DNA of 64,000 bases from Plazaster borealis. Its lineage: Eukaryota > Echinodermata > Asteroidea > Forcipulatida > Labidiasteridae. Made by a program: the position numbers and the translations under genes. The stretch lies in contig CM037469.1 of the NCBI GenBank assembly GCA_021014325.1, positions 19,057,701-19,121,700 of the forward strand, in the 5' to 3' direction. The first letter of the stretch is position 1; each line of letters starts with the position of its first letter. Shown one piece after another: positions 36,801 to 51,800 of this stretch. The notes below the pieces were generated by a model. The model ran no database searches. It saw only the letters and a program-made list of their open reading frames with translations, and was not told where the DNA came from.

Positions 36801-39800
36801 TAAGACGTTTGTTGATGATATGTAGTTCTTATCGGCTTCAGGCCACAGAGCATTCTGATCTAAGGTTACTTCATCTATAGGGAGAGAGTAAAACATTTGT
36901 GAGTTTTAATTATTTTGAAATGTTACTTCATCTAGAAGGAGCTCGTAAATTTGTGAAAGTTATTAAATGTAAATTATAAATCGGTTTCTACGTGCATGGG
37001 GTGTGGCAGTCTGGTTCTGATAAAAAGTATGTGGGGTTGAAAGTTCGGCCGAGCCCGACAAAGCCCTTTAGCCTTTTAGATGATTTTTGTTCTTGCCCTC
37101 ATGGACTGTAGACGGGCACATACAAAGGCGAATGGTAGTTGGATTTGAGTACTTGGTCAATAAATTAGGTGGGGTTTTTATACTCCTTGAGTGTTTATAG
37201 ATTGTTTCTGGAATGCCGTTTGCCGGAGAGGGCAGGATTGCCAATATTGAGACTATTTGACCTTTAGTTTCTGAGTCACATCGTGTGAATGGGGCACAAT
37301 GTTTAAGAGTTTACCAACAAATTTATACGATTATTTCAAGTAATGGCCTTCTTAGTTAGGTTCCGAACTTACGGTCTGAGTCGATGACAACATGCGGTTT
37401 AACAATCATCACATCATCACAATCCACAACCTCTTTGCTCACTATGGAGGAAAGTCCAGCTTTATTGTAGCCCTCACAGCCAGACGGGGACAGGTGTCAT
37501 GGTCGAGATGTACTTCCAACGATGCAGTGAATAGGGACTTTTAAAAATTAAAAACGGTATAGTTTCCAAGATTTTCTTTTAGTGGTAACTTTGATTTCTT
37601 CACAAGAAAATCTAACTTTTCTAATTGAAGACGCTGTTGTCTTAATTATGTTTAAAGGCACTGTACACGTTTGGTAATGACTCAAAACAAATATTAGCAT
37701 AAAAACTTACTTGGTAACAAGCAACGGAGAGCTGTTGACATTATAAAACATTGTAGGAAACGACTCCCTCTGAAGTAAAGTAGTTTTTTAGAAAGAGGTA
37801 ATTTCTCACTAAAATAATAGAAACTTCTTGCAAGAAGTTTTTATTCCTATATGAAAGCACACAAACTTGTACAACAAGGGTGTTTTTTCTATCATTATTT
37901 TCATGCAACTTCGATGACCAATGGAGCCGAAATTTTCACAGGCTTGTTATTTTATGCATATGTTGGGACACACCAAGTGAGAATACTGGTCTTTGACAAT
38001 TACCAAACGTGTTCAGTGCCTTTAAAAAAGGAACTGAAACATACCTTATCGCCAATGATAAGCAAATCATCAATGCGTTTCCATTCGCTCAACACAGCAC
38101 TGTCTTTCCCATCTTCGGCAATAGTCCACTCGTAGAAATCCATCAACTCCAACTGTCTATCATGGTTGATGTACGCATGCTCAAATGACTGGAATACCAC
38201 GTGGAGATTTGTACTTGTTGAATCCGTCTCAATATTATTGATGGTGATATCGCCTACAACAGGAGGCTGGGAGAGTACCCAGAATCCGTCACTTTTAATA
38301 GGTTGAAAGCAGACACTCACATGGCAGAATTGTACCTGTGACAAACACAAACAAAATGGTTATTTATTAGTATATACACCAAGCATTTTGTCCAGTAAGT
38401 TTTCAGTGCTGTATTTAATTTTGTATTCCAATCCTTTTTTTCTCGACAATAATGCAAAAGGTTGATTTCAATCGCCAAAAGATTACTAAATGATCTGCTC
38501 CAGGAAGCAAAGCTTTCAAAATCAATTTAACATGACTTTCTTTAATTTTTTTTCTGTTGACAAATTCCAAAATACTAAAAAAAGGTTTTCCAATACTTGA
38601 TCCTTAAAGGCAGGGTGTACTTTTAGTAACTACTGCACAAGTTAATGATCATAAAAATGTACTTGGTAAAGAGCACTGGGGAGCTGTTGATATTATAAAA
38701 CATTGTCAGAAACGACCCCCTTTGAAGTAATTTAGTTTTAGAGAAAGAGGTAATCTTTTACCAAATATTTGAACATGAGAAAGGCTTCTGGCATAAAGGT
38801 CTCGAGCATCTGAAAGCACATTTTTCACTTTCATTATTTTCTTGCAACTTCGATGACCAATTGAGCCAAAATTTGTGCAGGTTTGTTATTGTATGCATAT
38901 GTTTGGATGCACGGAGTGAGGATACTGGTCTTTGACAATTACCCAAAGTATACCCTGCCTGAAACCTATAAATTTACCTTAGACCTCAGACGTGCTCCGT
39001 CATGTAATCCAAGGCTTGCATCCAAATGACTGAAGGCTGTACCTAGATCTTGATAATCCAATAATGTTACCCACTCCGATGAGCTGTTGTCCACATCTAA
39101 TTAAAACCAAAACGTGCTAAGCATTAATAGATATCAGCATTAATAAATCAACAAAGGCAAGCACGACAAAATATACATTCTTTGATTGAACTTAAATTCT
39201 GAAAAGTAAATCTGAAAACTATAAGGACTTATTTGACTGCAAAACTTCTCATCGTGAATTTCAAATACATTGACAGCATTCCAAATGAGCCAGCATTATG
39301 ATAAATATTTCTATGAAACAAAATAAAACATTCATTATTTGACTGCGAACCTTTAAGTTATAAAACACTCGCATCATTTTGAATGAGCCTAGCCAGATTG
39401 CTTTATTTTGAGAAGTTGTGTTTCTTGAATACAAAAACAGATAAGCTAAATACTACCATGGTGAGTCTGCATCTCTTTTTCCACTGCCCATAAGACATTG
39501 GTTACAAAGGGCTGTAACATCTCCGGGATGGTCCATCGGGCGGAGATACCGGATGTAGAAGACTGGTATGTGACGTCATCCTCACACGGTTGAGGTGGGG
39601 CAAATGAATGATGAGATAACCCAGTGGGCGTGGTTACTGCAAAAGAAATGTGGTCAGAATATTTAGATGAAGATAGAACCAACACAGATAGCCTCAGAGA
39701 ATAGCAAATTACAATTATTACCACCATTGCGTCATTATATTTTGGACAATCCCAATATCAGACCAGCCTTGATTATACCCAAACAAATGGAAACAACATC

Positions 39801-42800
39801 ACCTATAAAACATACCTTGAACAAGTCTTAAACCTAACACTTTTTTTAATAGAGAAACGGCCCATATTCTTACTGTTAGCAGGATCACATCCGAGTCCAT
39901 CTTTAATAAATGCCCCTTCTAAGATTTGACCCTCTGGGATGACCTTGATACCGTCTGACGTCACGTTGACACTTCCAACTTCAGAGGTTGCCCGGACGGT
40001 AAAGAAATAGGTCTAAAAAGTCCATAGAATAATGTTCCATTGTTACAATAAGTCCTAAAATTACAAGTGTGTTTTGTACGTATTGTCGGCATTGTTAATA
40101 CACTTCTGGCATTAATAAGGGCAGCGCTGTGGCATAGCTTCAGCCCAACGGGTTCCTAAATGAACTGTTAACACAGAAAAATAAATGGTGTACTTTTCTG
40201 TTAACGGGTTCCTAAATAAACTGTCAAAACAGCCAAATATGTGTAATTTATGGTTTAATATGAAACAATCAAAAGCATGATACAAGGCTATACACCAGCC
40301 CAAATACATATTGCCATTCAAAAGTTGAACCAAAATGTTCAAACTCTCAAAATTTCCTATAATCATTGTCCAATACACAATTACAAGGCATATTAGCAAA
40401 GCTTTAATTTTACCATGAATGGTGTTAGCTCAAGTCCGTCTAACTGGTAGGAAGTTGCATTGCGGACGTCAATGAAGCCATTGCTGACGTCGTATGAACC
40501 ATCGCTTCCTGTACCTACGGCTACTTCATAGTTGATATCAAGATGAGGATGTTCAAATCCAAACCATTGAGCAGAAAGTCTTGACTTATTCTTCTGTACA
40601 TCGGCGTCCTTAACAACCTAATTTAAAAACAAACGACAAGCTTGCATGTTTTGAAGACAAAATAACATTGAAATCTAATTCAGATGGATAATCAGAAAAA
40701 CTCATGCACTATTGAAGTTCTCAGCACATTTTACTCTACTTAATCTTTGACAAAACACTAAGTTGTGAAATGGTTTCGTCAGCAGTCAATGTGATAATTA
40801 GAGACAGTTTTTTCGAGCAATTTTTTGCCACACAAATCAAAATGTTTGAATGGGTATCATTGGGATTCGTGAGTTATTTTACTTTACTGTTTTAGTTTAG
40901 ACAAAAGAAATATATTTTATTTAAACAGCAACAATATTCATTTCCTTTTTTCCATTTCGGTTCTCTGTAAGGTACATACCCCAAAGTCAACCCCTTCCCC
41001 AGATGGTGGAACATCCAGCACGACCCCCCGTGATGGCAACTGCACTATATACCTGTAGACAGACGAGGTTCCAACTGTCGACAGCCCGGCACCATTCTCA
41101 GCTTTGACTGAGATGTAATATTCATGATCACCATGGAGATGCCAGCTTAGATCATCCAATAGGAAGGCGGCACAGAAGGTGCGGGATTTACACGGTCCGA
41201 TGACGTATTCGTTCTTGGATCGAAAGGAGACTGTCTCTGTGCCACCTCTAGTGTGTCCTACAGCGGGGAAAATCAAAAACACTTGTAAAAAAAGTATAAA
41301 GGCATACCTCTGCTCAATCTAAACATGACGAATTTTACACTCGATAGTTTAGTTTTATAAGGAGCATTATATCGTCTCCATAAATTGTACGATTTCAGAA
41401 GAATCAGCTGGTTTGCCCACAAAGAGGTTTCATCTTCAAGCAACCTCGGACCCAATAAAGAAGTTAGTAAAGCAACACCTTACTGAACTTGGATCTCGGT
41501 TGTCAAGAAATAATATACTGTTTTGAGAATCTCACCAATGCCAACTTGATATGCAAGTTCTGCATCCTCATCATCTGTGAAGCTGTCGTCACCCCATTCA
41601 GTTACCAAATAACCGCCGTCTAAATGAACAAGAATGTGGCCTACAAACATGGGTCGTGTGGTGTCCACAACGATAGGTCCAACAAACTGCAAACGGAAAC
41701 AAAATTACGATAATATTAATTCAATTAATTTTGTGCTTCTAATTGACCTGCTCGTTTTGTTAATAACTTTGTGAAAACAAATCGTTAATGGCAGATTAAC
41801 AATTGCCATTTTCTAAAAAGAAAAAAATACCCAGGTTTTCTTTTTACACATGATTAAATACTAATGTTTACTTGGTTACACGCCTATGTTCTGACAGCCC
41901 TAATGTATTTTCCTAATTCTGACCGAACCCTAACCCTACCCTTGGATCCCGAGGGGTTATCAAGAGAAAGGGCTGCCCTTTACTCCAGCTTTGCATAAGC
42001 AGCTTAACTACCTCACTCAAAGTTGTTGCCAGTTGACGATAGTAATTTTCTTCCAAGAAGGACACTTTATTTATTTATTCATTTATTTATTTTAAAATCT
42101 TTCTACAGGATACACAAATCAGCACAAAAGCTGTATTACATTATAGTCCTGTGTCTTATAAAAACGAAAAAGGAAAAATATTACTTAAGAAAATACTTAC
42201 AGTCAGAGTAAAAAGATTAAACAATTAGAATAAGAAGAACAAAAAACTCAAAAATTGATTTGTTTATACATATTTTTAAAACCACCAATAGACGATGCAT
42301 TTTGGGCCTTAGTATAGGTAACTTGTTCCATATAGCAGCACCAGAATAATTAAAAGATAGCTTAAAACATTCCATGTTAGGCTTAGGGAGAACAACATTA
42401 AGAGAATCAGCATTTCTAGTATTGAACCCATGCCTATCAAAGTACATCTCAATATTATCACAAAGTCTTGCCATACATACCGTAGAAAAAGCCAACTGTG
42501 CTTTATTGATAGCTTTCACAATCAGAAAGAAAACATTTCCCTGGCTGATATGGGGATGAAACATCACAAAACGATCATGACCGGATGCTGACATGAAGGT
42601 CACAAGGTCAGGGGTCGGATTGGATGGGTCACTGCTCAGACCTATCTCGTAGTCGGAAATGGAGCTCTCTGCGTCACTCCCCGACCAAGACAAGATAATC
42701 TGGAAACAAACAAAATTGTTAATTTACATGAAACATCAATTGAGAAATTAAAATATTGAGGTAGCTGATGTTGTATTGTTGGAATATCATCTGATTTGCA

Positions 42801-45800
42801 GTCTAAAATAAGCTTTCACATAGATAGTATGTCATACTCAGAATGAATTTATGTCTGTCATAGATTGGCCTCATTAAGGTTGATCTTTTGCTGAAAAGTT
42901 AAACCTGTGTTCTCAAAGCCCTGTGCGGGTTGAAAGTTATAGAATCTCAGACTACAAAGTGGACTACAAAATTTTGAATTAATTTGTCCATCAAGTCAAC
43001 CCCTGCTTGCGAAACAGTGTGGCTTTTCTAATACTTTTGAGTTTCTTACGTGTTTGTGCGTAGAAAGAAAGACCTTCTGTTGAATACCAGATGTCCACTG
43101 ACAATTAATGTCTTCTCCGATAAATGAGATCGAATCATTTAGGACATCTTGGCCTGGGTACACCGTTATATCACTCACCACGGTTGCTTTAGACCTGGAT
43201 GCAAAACGAAGACGTGGTCATAGATTAACAATATTGCTGTCTACCACAAGTATTAATCTTTCAACAGTTTGATAGAATGCCAGGAAGTAAACTTTTGTTG
43301 GACCTGCATTCCTGCAAGCTGTGTTGAAATGATATTTCACCAAGTCTTGCATAGTGAGCTAGTCTAATTAAGCAAAAACTGCCTCGTGATAATAGCAAGA
43401 GCTTTGCTTTACTTACAGGATTAGACAATATTTTACCAAGCGATCCTCCAAAAATTCCAGAGTACAGTTAATAAAAAAGAAGTTATGCTAAGTTAAGCTG
43501 ACTTTGATATTACCTGCACACGTCAGACACGTTCAGTAGTTCAGTCTTCATTCGATCTTCATCAATGAACCACACACGTCCCTCACTGTCCTTGGCAAGA
43601 CCTGGCCATATTCGAGCATCACTGATTGAGATATTAGACAGCTCTGGTGGGCTTGTGTCGATCATGACACCATCAGAACAGATAGGAACGGAAGGCTCCA
43701 AGGCACGGTTGTAAGCGATAACTGTGATGAAGTACATGCCTGGTGATGGCGATGTCCAACTTGCATGTGTAGCGGTAGTTCTTATCATCTATGGTTGTTA
43801 TTATCGTCAAGCACAGACAACAAGTAAATTAATTGTTTTAAAGGTATCGTGCACGTTTGGTAATTACTCAAAACAAATATTAGTATAAGAACTTACTTGG
43901 TAACAAGCAACGGAGAGCTGTTGATAGTATAAAACATTGTAGGAAACGACTCCCTCTGTAGTAACGTAGTTTTTGAGAAAGAGGTAATTTCTCACTATAA
44001 TAACTGTTAATTATTTAATTAACTAAGTATATTTGATTTTGAGGGCTTACACTGTCTTTGATTGAAGGTATCCTGTCTGCATCATTCCAGCATGTGACGT
44101 CAAAAATATACTCATAAAATTTGACCCCGCTCTCCCTGTCAAAGAATCCTTCCCAGTGCGCAGCGAGGTCACTGACGTCCTGAAAGTCGACCTCATCTGA
44201 CCCGCGAATCCCATCATGCACCACACCAGCTTGAGGGGGCGATGCGTCCACAGTGATCTATAAATTTCAATTAAAAGTGTTATTTAAGTGAAATAGACTC
44301 TTCATTTAAGTCGATTTATAAAAACGCAATTGCTTATTCGAGGAACTATTCTTGAATCATACCTTGATTGTTTGAGATGTCACCAGTCTAGCATGGTTGG
44401 TAACCGTCAGCATAATGTAATAGTCAAAGTCATGAACACCAACGTGGAATGTAGGTCTGAATCCGTAGTCTACATTGTAGCAGTCACCGACAGGGACACA
44501 CATACATGTCACTGGATCACAGTCTTCGTTATCCTAGGAAAAAAATAAATATCAACAAAGTATAACCAGAATTATATTTTGATATGTTTCTTTGGTTAGT
44601 GGATTTTACCAAAACTACTGAGATAGGCAAGCACATGCAATTCCTTTTACCTGGTCAACCTTGACTGCAGCAACTGTCTGACTTCCGTGTTCAACCTCGC
44701 TCCCCGTGTGATTGTCAAATAGACGCCACTCGATGGTTCGAACCCCACTGTGTATGTCATAGGTCCTAAACTCCACACTGATAGATAAAATGGGAAATGA
44801 ATGGACTTGTCTTTTCTCGAATGAATCAGAAAGGAAGGGAATTGAATCCCCAACATTTATTCATCGATCACGAGTTTGAGAACATCTATTTAATTTTCAT
44901 AGATCATTCCACCACATCGAATAGAGGCCACGATAAGGTATTTCAGGAGAGATAAAATGTCCAACTATTTTTCCAAGTTCATGAAAGTTTAAGTCATATT
45001 AAAATCATATCAAGCGTTGTAAATCTTACCTTAAATCGTGCAAGTCGACTGAATTATGTACGGCTATATTCACATCATTGCCCCGAACAAGCCAGAAATC
45101 TTCAATAATTGGTGGTGAAGAGTCAGCATGAACTAATACACTGTCCCTCGCGAAGTGACCGGCGATATCTCTAGCCTCTACCCAAAAGCGAATGGAATCG
45201 CCGTCTACCAAGGTCAAGTCATAAGTTGCTTGTGTGTTCGACGCTTCATTACTCCAGTGGTCCGCATTGTCTTCAGACGCGTTGACGATTGACCTACCAC
45301 CCTGATGGTCAATGTCGTGAAAGACTCGGAACTGTGTAATGCCGAGGGCATTTGGGATGGCTGCACGGCCTCGTTTTCCAAAATTCTGGTCATAGTCTGC
45401 TCAAAGGAAAACATGTGAGAGGAAGCAAAGTAAGCAAAGACAAACATTTTGTATTCTAAAAATGAAATGCGATGAAATGTAAAGTAAAATCGAGGTCTAG
45501 ATCAGCTCAGTCGGGATCCTGACATTATCTCACGTCCAATTGCCATGTACAAACAATATTGCATGTTACAAGTTTTTTGTGCATTGCTCGTGGTCTATGT
45601 GAAAATGGCAAGTGTGTTTTTCGTTTTGAAACGTCTTCATCACGTTCAGAGACAATTGGCGAAAATCAGGTCATTCAACTTTAAAATGACTAAGGGAGGC
45701 TTGAAACAAAATCAAAAATTAATCTAAGTTTCCGGTCCCACTAAATGGCAGTTCTCCTTAAAAAACAAACCAAAGTGGAATTTCAAGTTATTTTGCTTTA

Positions 45801-48800
45801 CTTGACACGTAGGTATACTCACCATCATCAATACTACCACTAACCCATGGACCAATTGGTTTTAACAACCCCTGGTTATGGTGATGCAAGTTTATAAAAT
45901 GGTTCATCCAGTCTAGAAGCACCGAAGTAGTTCCTCCAGTCGTGTCCAGTGTGGTGATCCACTCATAGCTGGTTTGTGTGGTAGCAGACAGAACACGCAT
46001 TGGGTATGATGTGTCCTGTATGGCCACGTCATTCGGGTCATCGTCAAAGAAAACGAAACGTCTACTTAGGCGAGTGTTGCCAGCGTTGTCAACAACGGTC
46101 AAGACGATGGAGTAGACACCTTAAGTTTTAGTACAGAAGAAAACGCATCCTTGTCATTAAACTTGTAGTTTTAATTTGGAGTAATTCTGCGGTTTCCACA
46201 AAACTGTTACTCAAAACAGTTAATCAATGTGGGTAGTGCAAAATGTACCCCACACATACCTTTGTTGTATCATAACTTTTTCAACCGTTTTAAAATGCAA
46301 AAGGTACCCTTTTCTACACAGCTAACCATTGAGAAACTATTTTTCCCCCGCCCTATTTATCAAAATACTTGCTTTCACTCATTTCATTTTCAAACTTTGA
46401 TTTAAGTCGGGTATGCCAAGTAGCTCTTCAGGTACGAAGACAATCTCAACTGAATCAATTCTCCCGATTACCACCATTTTATCGTTCACTTCATGTAATG
46501 TAACCTAAACTTTAAGTGGCTGTATAATTCTTGATTTAGGCTACAGCAACAGAGTCCAGCATTATCCTGAAGATGATCAGAGCACACTGATCGAAACGTT
46601 GAGGTGTTAAACCGCTGGTACTTCTCAAACCCACCACAGTTCATAAAGAGATTGATTACATGTTGTCTCCGCAAACCTCACTTGATTGATTTAGGTTATT
46701 ACCGAACTTGAAGCTTCAGTCGAAACCCTGTGATACTTGTTAACGTACCGATATGAGGTAGGGTGATCTCCGGTCCCGATTCAGTGATATTGGAATAAAC
46801 AGCTGGATTGTCAAAGATTTCCGTCATCTGGTCGCCATTGTTTCCTGACAGTTGTCTCACTTGTAGGTCAAAGTCCTTGATACCAGAAAGGTCGTCGACC
46901 CAGCCTTCCCACGTGACCGTAAACACTGCCTTTTAAAATAAGTAATGACAATTTATTAATATTATGATGATAAATATGTTGATGCACAGTGCTAAAGTGT
47001 AGCATTAAACATTAGATACAAGCCAACAAGTTGTATCTTGTCATGGAAACGTGGACTTTTGTTGCAGTTACAAAAAGAAAGAAAAACCGTACACAGACAA
47101 AAGCTTACCTCTGAGGTGACGTCATCACCAGCATGCAACATAGTATTTCGGCACCCGCTGTTGACATCCACACAGTGGTAGGGGTCGGTGAAGTCAAAGG
47201 TGAAAGTTGAGTACCCCGACGTCGTCCTGCCAGTGTAGTACCGGGTAATGATTCTGTCCGGATTATCCCTATCGTGCAGTTTCATGTATCCACCACTGAC
47301 TGATGTTAGGTCATACCTTAGTCTGAAATTAAGTTTAAAAGACGAAAATCATCAATTGTACGGAGGAAAAAAAATGATATCCCCAAATTGGTCTTTTGCT
47401 CACACTGTTTTCACCATGGGCAGTGCTGTTTTTGGTGTCATTTTTTCATTTTTTTTTATGCTCTTTTGTCCTTTTCTAAAGCTTTATGTCAATGCAAATA
47501 TCTTTACTTTGTAAATTATAATGTATGATCGTTGAATACAAATTTTGGTATGAGAATGTTCTTTCCATCCGGTGATCTTCAAACAAAAAAGCTTTCCATT
47601 GTGCCTGGTGTAGTCACAAGAAAAAAACCCTGTGAGTTCTCCAAGAATGTCTAAGCTTACCTTTAAAATTTGATTATAACTTACATATCTCCAGTGGCTG
47701 GCGTCCACGAATTATAGTTGATGGAAAAAGTACGATCACATGTAACCAAGGCAATCGCAGGATTGTCACGAGACCCGGCAGTTGAGCAGGATGCCGATGT
47801 CGCGATTGAATACGTGCTTGTTCGAGCTCCTAGATAGGGCCAGGTCAAAAGTTAGGTATAAATCTTCGTGGAAATAAATTTTCTTTATTTTGTTAAGTTG
47901 ACCTTTGCATAGAGAGCTAACAAAAGGAGTACAACAGACTGGTTAGAATCAGTAACTATGTCAGTTCTTTCCTTGTGTGGTACAGTCTTCCCACATGGAA
48001 AACTATCAGGTTGTTACTGTATTCTACTTGTTGTATTACTGGTGTGCAGTATCAGTAAATATAAGTTATTAAGATTACACCACCAAAAATGCCCTTACAC
48101 CCTCATTACAGTTACGTAATACATTTGAAATTATTCGGAAAATCAAGATGGCTGCCATGTAATTAATTGGTTGCAGACGTCACTGCGAGTTCAATCTCTC
48201 AGTACTATGCAAATGGTTACACACCGTTGTTCTGACAACCCTACAGATACCACTGTGTTTTGACACCCCTATAGTGTATTTTCCTTACCCTAAGTAACCC
48301 TAACTCTAACCCTTACCCTAGCTTGTCGTGGCCAAGCGGATAAGAACACCGAACTCAAGCTCTGGTGTTTCTGATCAGCAGAGTGTGGGTTCGAATCCCA
48401 GTCGTGGCACTTGTGTCCTTAAGCAAGACACTTAACCGCATGCTTCGTCCTTCGGATGGGACGTAAAGCCGTTGGTCCTGTGTACTAGGATTGGTAGTGC
48501 ACGTAAAAGAACCCAGAACACTTATCGTGGAAGAGTAGGGGTTTAACCCCGGTGTTTCTGGTTCACATTGCAAGCACCCTTATTTACAGGTTTCCTCAAT
48601 TTTCTTGCGAGCTACAGTGATTAAGTTCACTTGTGAGGCATCCTGGGTTCATTACCAGAAATATATAATAATAATAATAATAATAATAGTAAGTCACGAT
48701 CGTTTTTCGGAACATAGGGTTGTCGGAACTTACGGGTCTCGGAATGTAGAGCAATCTAAAAAAACCTGCAAATTCAGTGGTGGTCGGGTTTCAAAAATTT

Positions 48801-51800
48801 AAATCATTTATTTAGTTTTACCGTGAACTGATGATAATTCGGCACTCATTAATTTATTGAGGGATTGGCAATGACCGCGATAGAGACTTGAAACGGGGGC
48901 TCTAAAAGAAATGTAACGAACTCACGGTTTACAACGGCAGTAACGGTCGCTGACACAACACCTAGTCTTACACTTTGAATGTACGGATGACCACTGCCTG
49001 GAGCTGAGAGATGGGTGGGTTGGTACGAGCTTTTCCATACAATCTGAATTTCAGTGAAGTCTCTGACGTTTGTGTACACCGTATCCGTACTGCCCTGGAC
49101 GGTCGGTGATTCTAAGGTAGTGGTGCCCTTTCTCAGGGTTGCACGATGCTCTGACAGCACAGGTGCTTGACTTGTGTCCACTATTAAATAATGACAAAAG
49201 ATAAAAGGTATCTCATTTGAAGGGTCTGTATACGTTTGGTAATGACAATAAAAACTTACTAGGTAAGAAGTACAGCAGCTTTGGATAGTATAATGCATTT
49301 TGAGAAACTTTTCACTTCGAAGTACTGCGGTTATGGAAAAAGATATCACTTTTCATCCCCCAAAATTTGAATCTGAGAAGCGTTACAGCTGTAACGCTTC
49401 TCAGATTGTGTATTTCAATTGCAGATTATTCCTTCTGTGTAGACAAATAACCGCTCTTGATTTTTTGGCAATATCTCAAAAACGGTACCACCTTTTGAAA
49501 TGAAATTTTCACAGGTTAGTTTTTAGAGTATCTATCTACAACTGTATAGGATTGAAACAAACAATGGGTTTGAACTTCTAAACTTATATACAGACCCTTC
49601 AAACATTTCGCTTTCCTTGTTTTTCAACGATAACAAAAGTAAAGAGCAGATGAAATTTATTCTGTAAGAACAACGGTCTACTTTGTTAGGTTCCTAGCTA
49701 ACACCTTCAAGTTCAAAATGTAATACACTCTCCATCGATATATCAATTTAACTCACTTGATCTGCAGTCAGTTCCAGAGAACCCAGCGGCACATGAACAG
49801 CTGGCGTCCATGCAAGACCCCGGGTAGCAGGCGTTGCTGTCCGTCCTCCATGAACATTGCTCTGGGAGGAAACAGTTTTGAAAAAAGGTTAACTGTAAGT
49901 ATTCAGCAAACATTCCAGCAAACATTCATACTCCGATGATTAAAGATTTATGGAGCAAACTTTAAAAACTCCCGGTTAAAGTTAAACCGGACTTTGATCC
50001 CTAGGGGGCCCGACCTTTATTCCGGATCAGGCTGACCCTATAAGTGGTAAAACATAGTTTTAGCTATTTTGCGTCAGTTGGACCCCTTTTTTGTGCACAT
50101 TTTGACAGAAAATCAAGAAATGGGTCAGACCCCACGAGACCCGGATCAGCGTCAGGTCTCACCCGGAAGCTTTTAGAGAGTGAAGTAGTGCTACCAGAAA
50201 ATGTTCATTAAAAAAAAAAAAAAATATATATATATATATTTATTTATTAATTTTTTATTTTTATATTTTTTGTTGTTGGGGGAGGAGGCGAAACATAAAT
50301 TTTGGGACTATTTAATGTAGAACCATTCTATACATTTGTGCATTGATTTTTCGATCTCGGCAACCGAACATTCCGATCTACGCACTTGCGCCTATTTCAT
50401 AAACCTATTGAGAATACAGGTGTAGAACAGAAACCTGTGTGATATAACAGTACACAAATTATTCCTATTTTAAAACTGCTAGTGCTAGCACATTGTATAT
50501 TTTTAGCTTGAGCAGATCCACAAAATTTGATCATAGCCTTTTTTATTAATGGCTACAAAACACGTATGTCATGGAAGTTATTAGTATACTCACTGATGCA
50601 TTGTCGCTGGTCGTCCGTCTTCTTGTAGGCGGAACCATGAGCTGGGCCAAAATCACCATCGCACGTGTCGCATTTCTGATCATAGCTATTAGTGCAGAAC
50701 CCTGCCAGACAGTTGGCAATCTGTGTGCACACTTCACAAGTTGTATGATAAAAACGTAGTTTTAAACACATTAATCCACAAAATAAGGGTTGCAGTTTAA
50801 TCCTATTCCTCGCAAGTTAGACAGATGCTTGTTTACATAGGCCAACCATAGCAAGTTTTAGTTCGGGAGACTCGCAATGCAGTGCGCAACCACGAGTTCA
50901 GACAAGGCCATCGTTTTAAATCAAGGGGAAAAACCGTGATGTAATCCTAAAATCTTAATCTTTCAAGGGAGTTTAACGAACAAATAAAACACAAATAACA
51001 TGCCTAATAATACTGAAGGGGCTTGCCGCAAAAGCTTCTAACAAATAATGATTTTGTTCGAAGAAGATAGAGGGCCTATTGTACTTACAATAACAGCGTG
51101 GTGAGTAGTAGCCGCGATTACAGCTACTGCAATAATCAGGACTAGTGCATATGCCTCCGTTAGGACAGGCGGTAGACCCAAAACATAATGCTAAAATAAA
51201 GGGGAGAATACCAACGATTACACCCGTATACATTTTGACCCTAAAATTGGTTTTACCAGTTCAATACAAAGACTTTTGTTTTCATTTCATACTTGGTTAC
51301 TTAAAAGTCGGGTCATTATCTTTTTTTGTCAACGTATGTTGATTTATAGGGAAAATTATAAAGACAGATACAACAAAAGTTACGTGTGAAAGTTGCAGCC
51401 GAATGAAGTGTCTACTTGCTGAGAAAATAGAAACAAGACTGTCGAAGTATTTTTACACGAACGTCGAAAACATCCACGTTTAGAAAGGTGACAGTACAAC
51501 CGCATCTTAGGCTGTAGGAGTACAACGAGCCCCCTAAATTACGTTATTTGTAGATTGGGACCATCAAATGATAGAAAGGTCCCATGCTACAACCAACATA
51601 GTAACTCATCAGCGGCGTAACTAGGGTAAAATTTCAGGGGGGCACAAGGGCGGGGGGGGGGGGGCACCATTTTTTTAACGGGGGGCACAACTGGCCAAGT
51701 TTCAGTCTGCCTTTTTCTTTAAAACCAGCCCCCGCCCATAATCGGGGTGGGAGGGGGGTCGGACGGCCCCTCTAAAATAAAAATAAATAAAAATAAAATA

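Noticed and set aside
48280..48320. CCCTAA-like telomeric repeat
   Set aside because: Only degenerate, interspersed copies. A similar stretch at 41910-41945 occurs in the same kind of dispersed sequence, so it is part of a repeat and not a telomere.
48323..48415. tRNA-Leu gene
   Set aside because: Both internal promoter boxes are present, but it continues into a repeated body with an (ATA)n tail and recurs at 1746. It is a SINE head.
51073..51233. Start codon of the giant gene at 51233 with a hydrophobic leader
   Set aside because: The leader-like residues lie in the intron before the tattttag acceptor. Exons 1-3 upstream join exon 4 in phase and give a better signal peptide.
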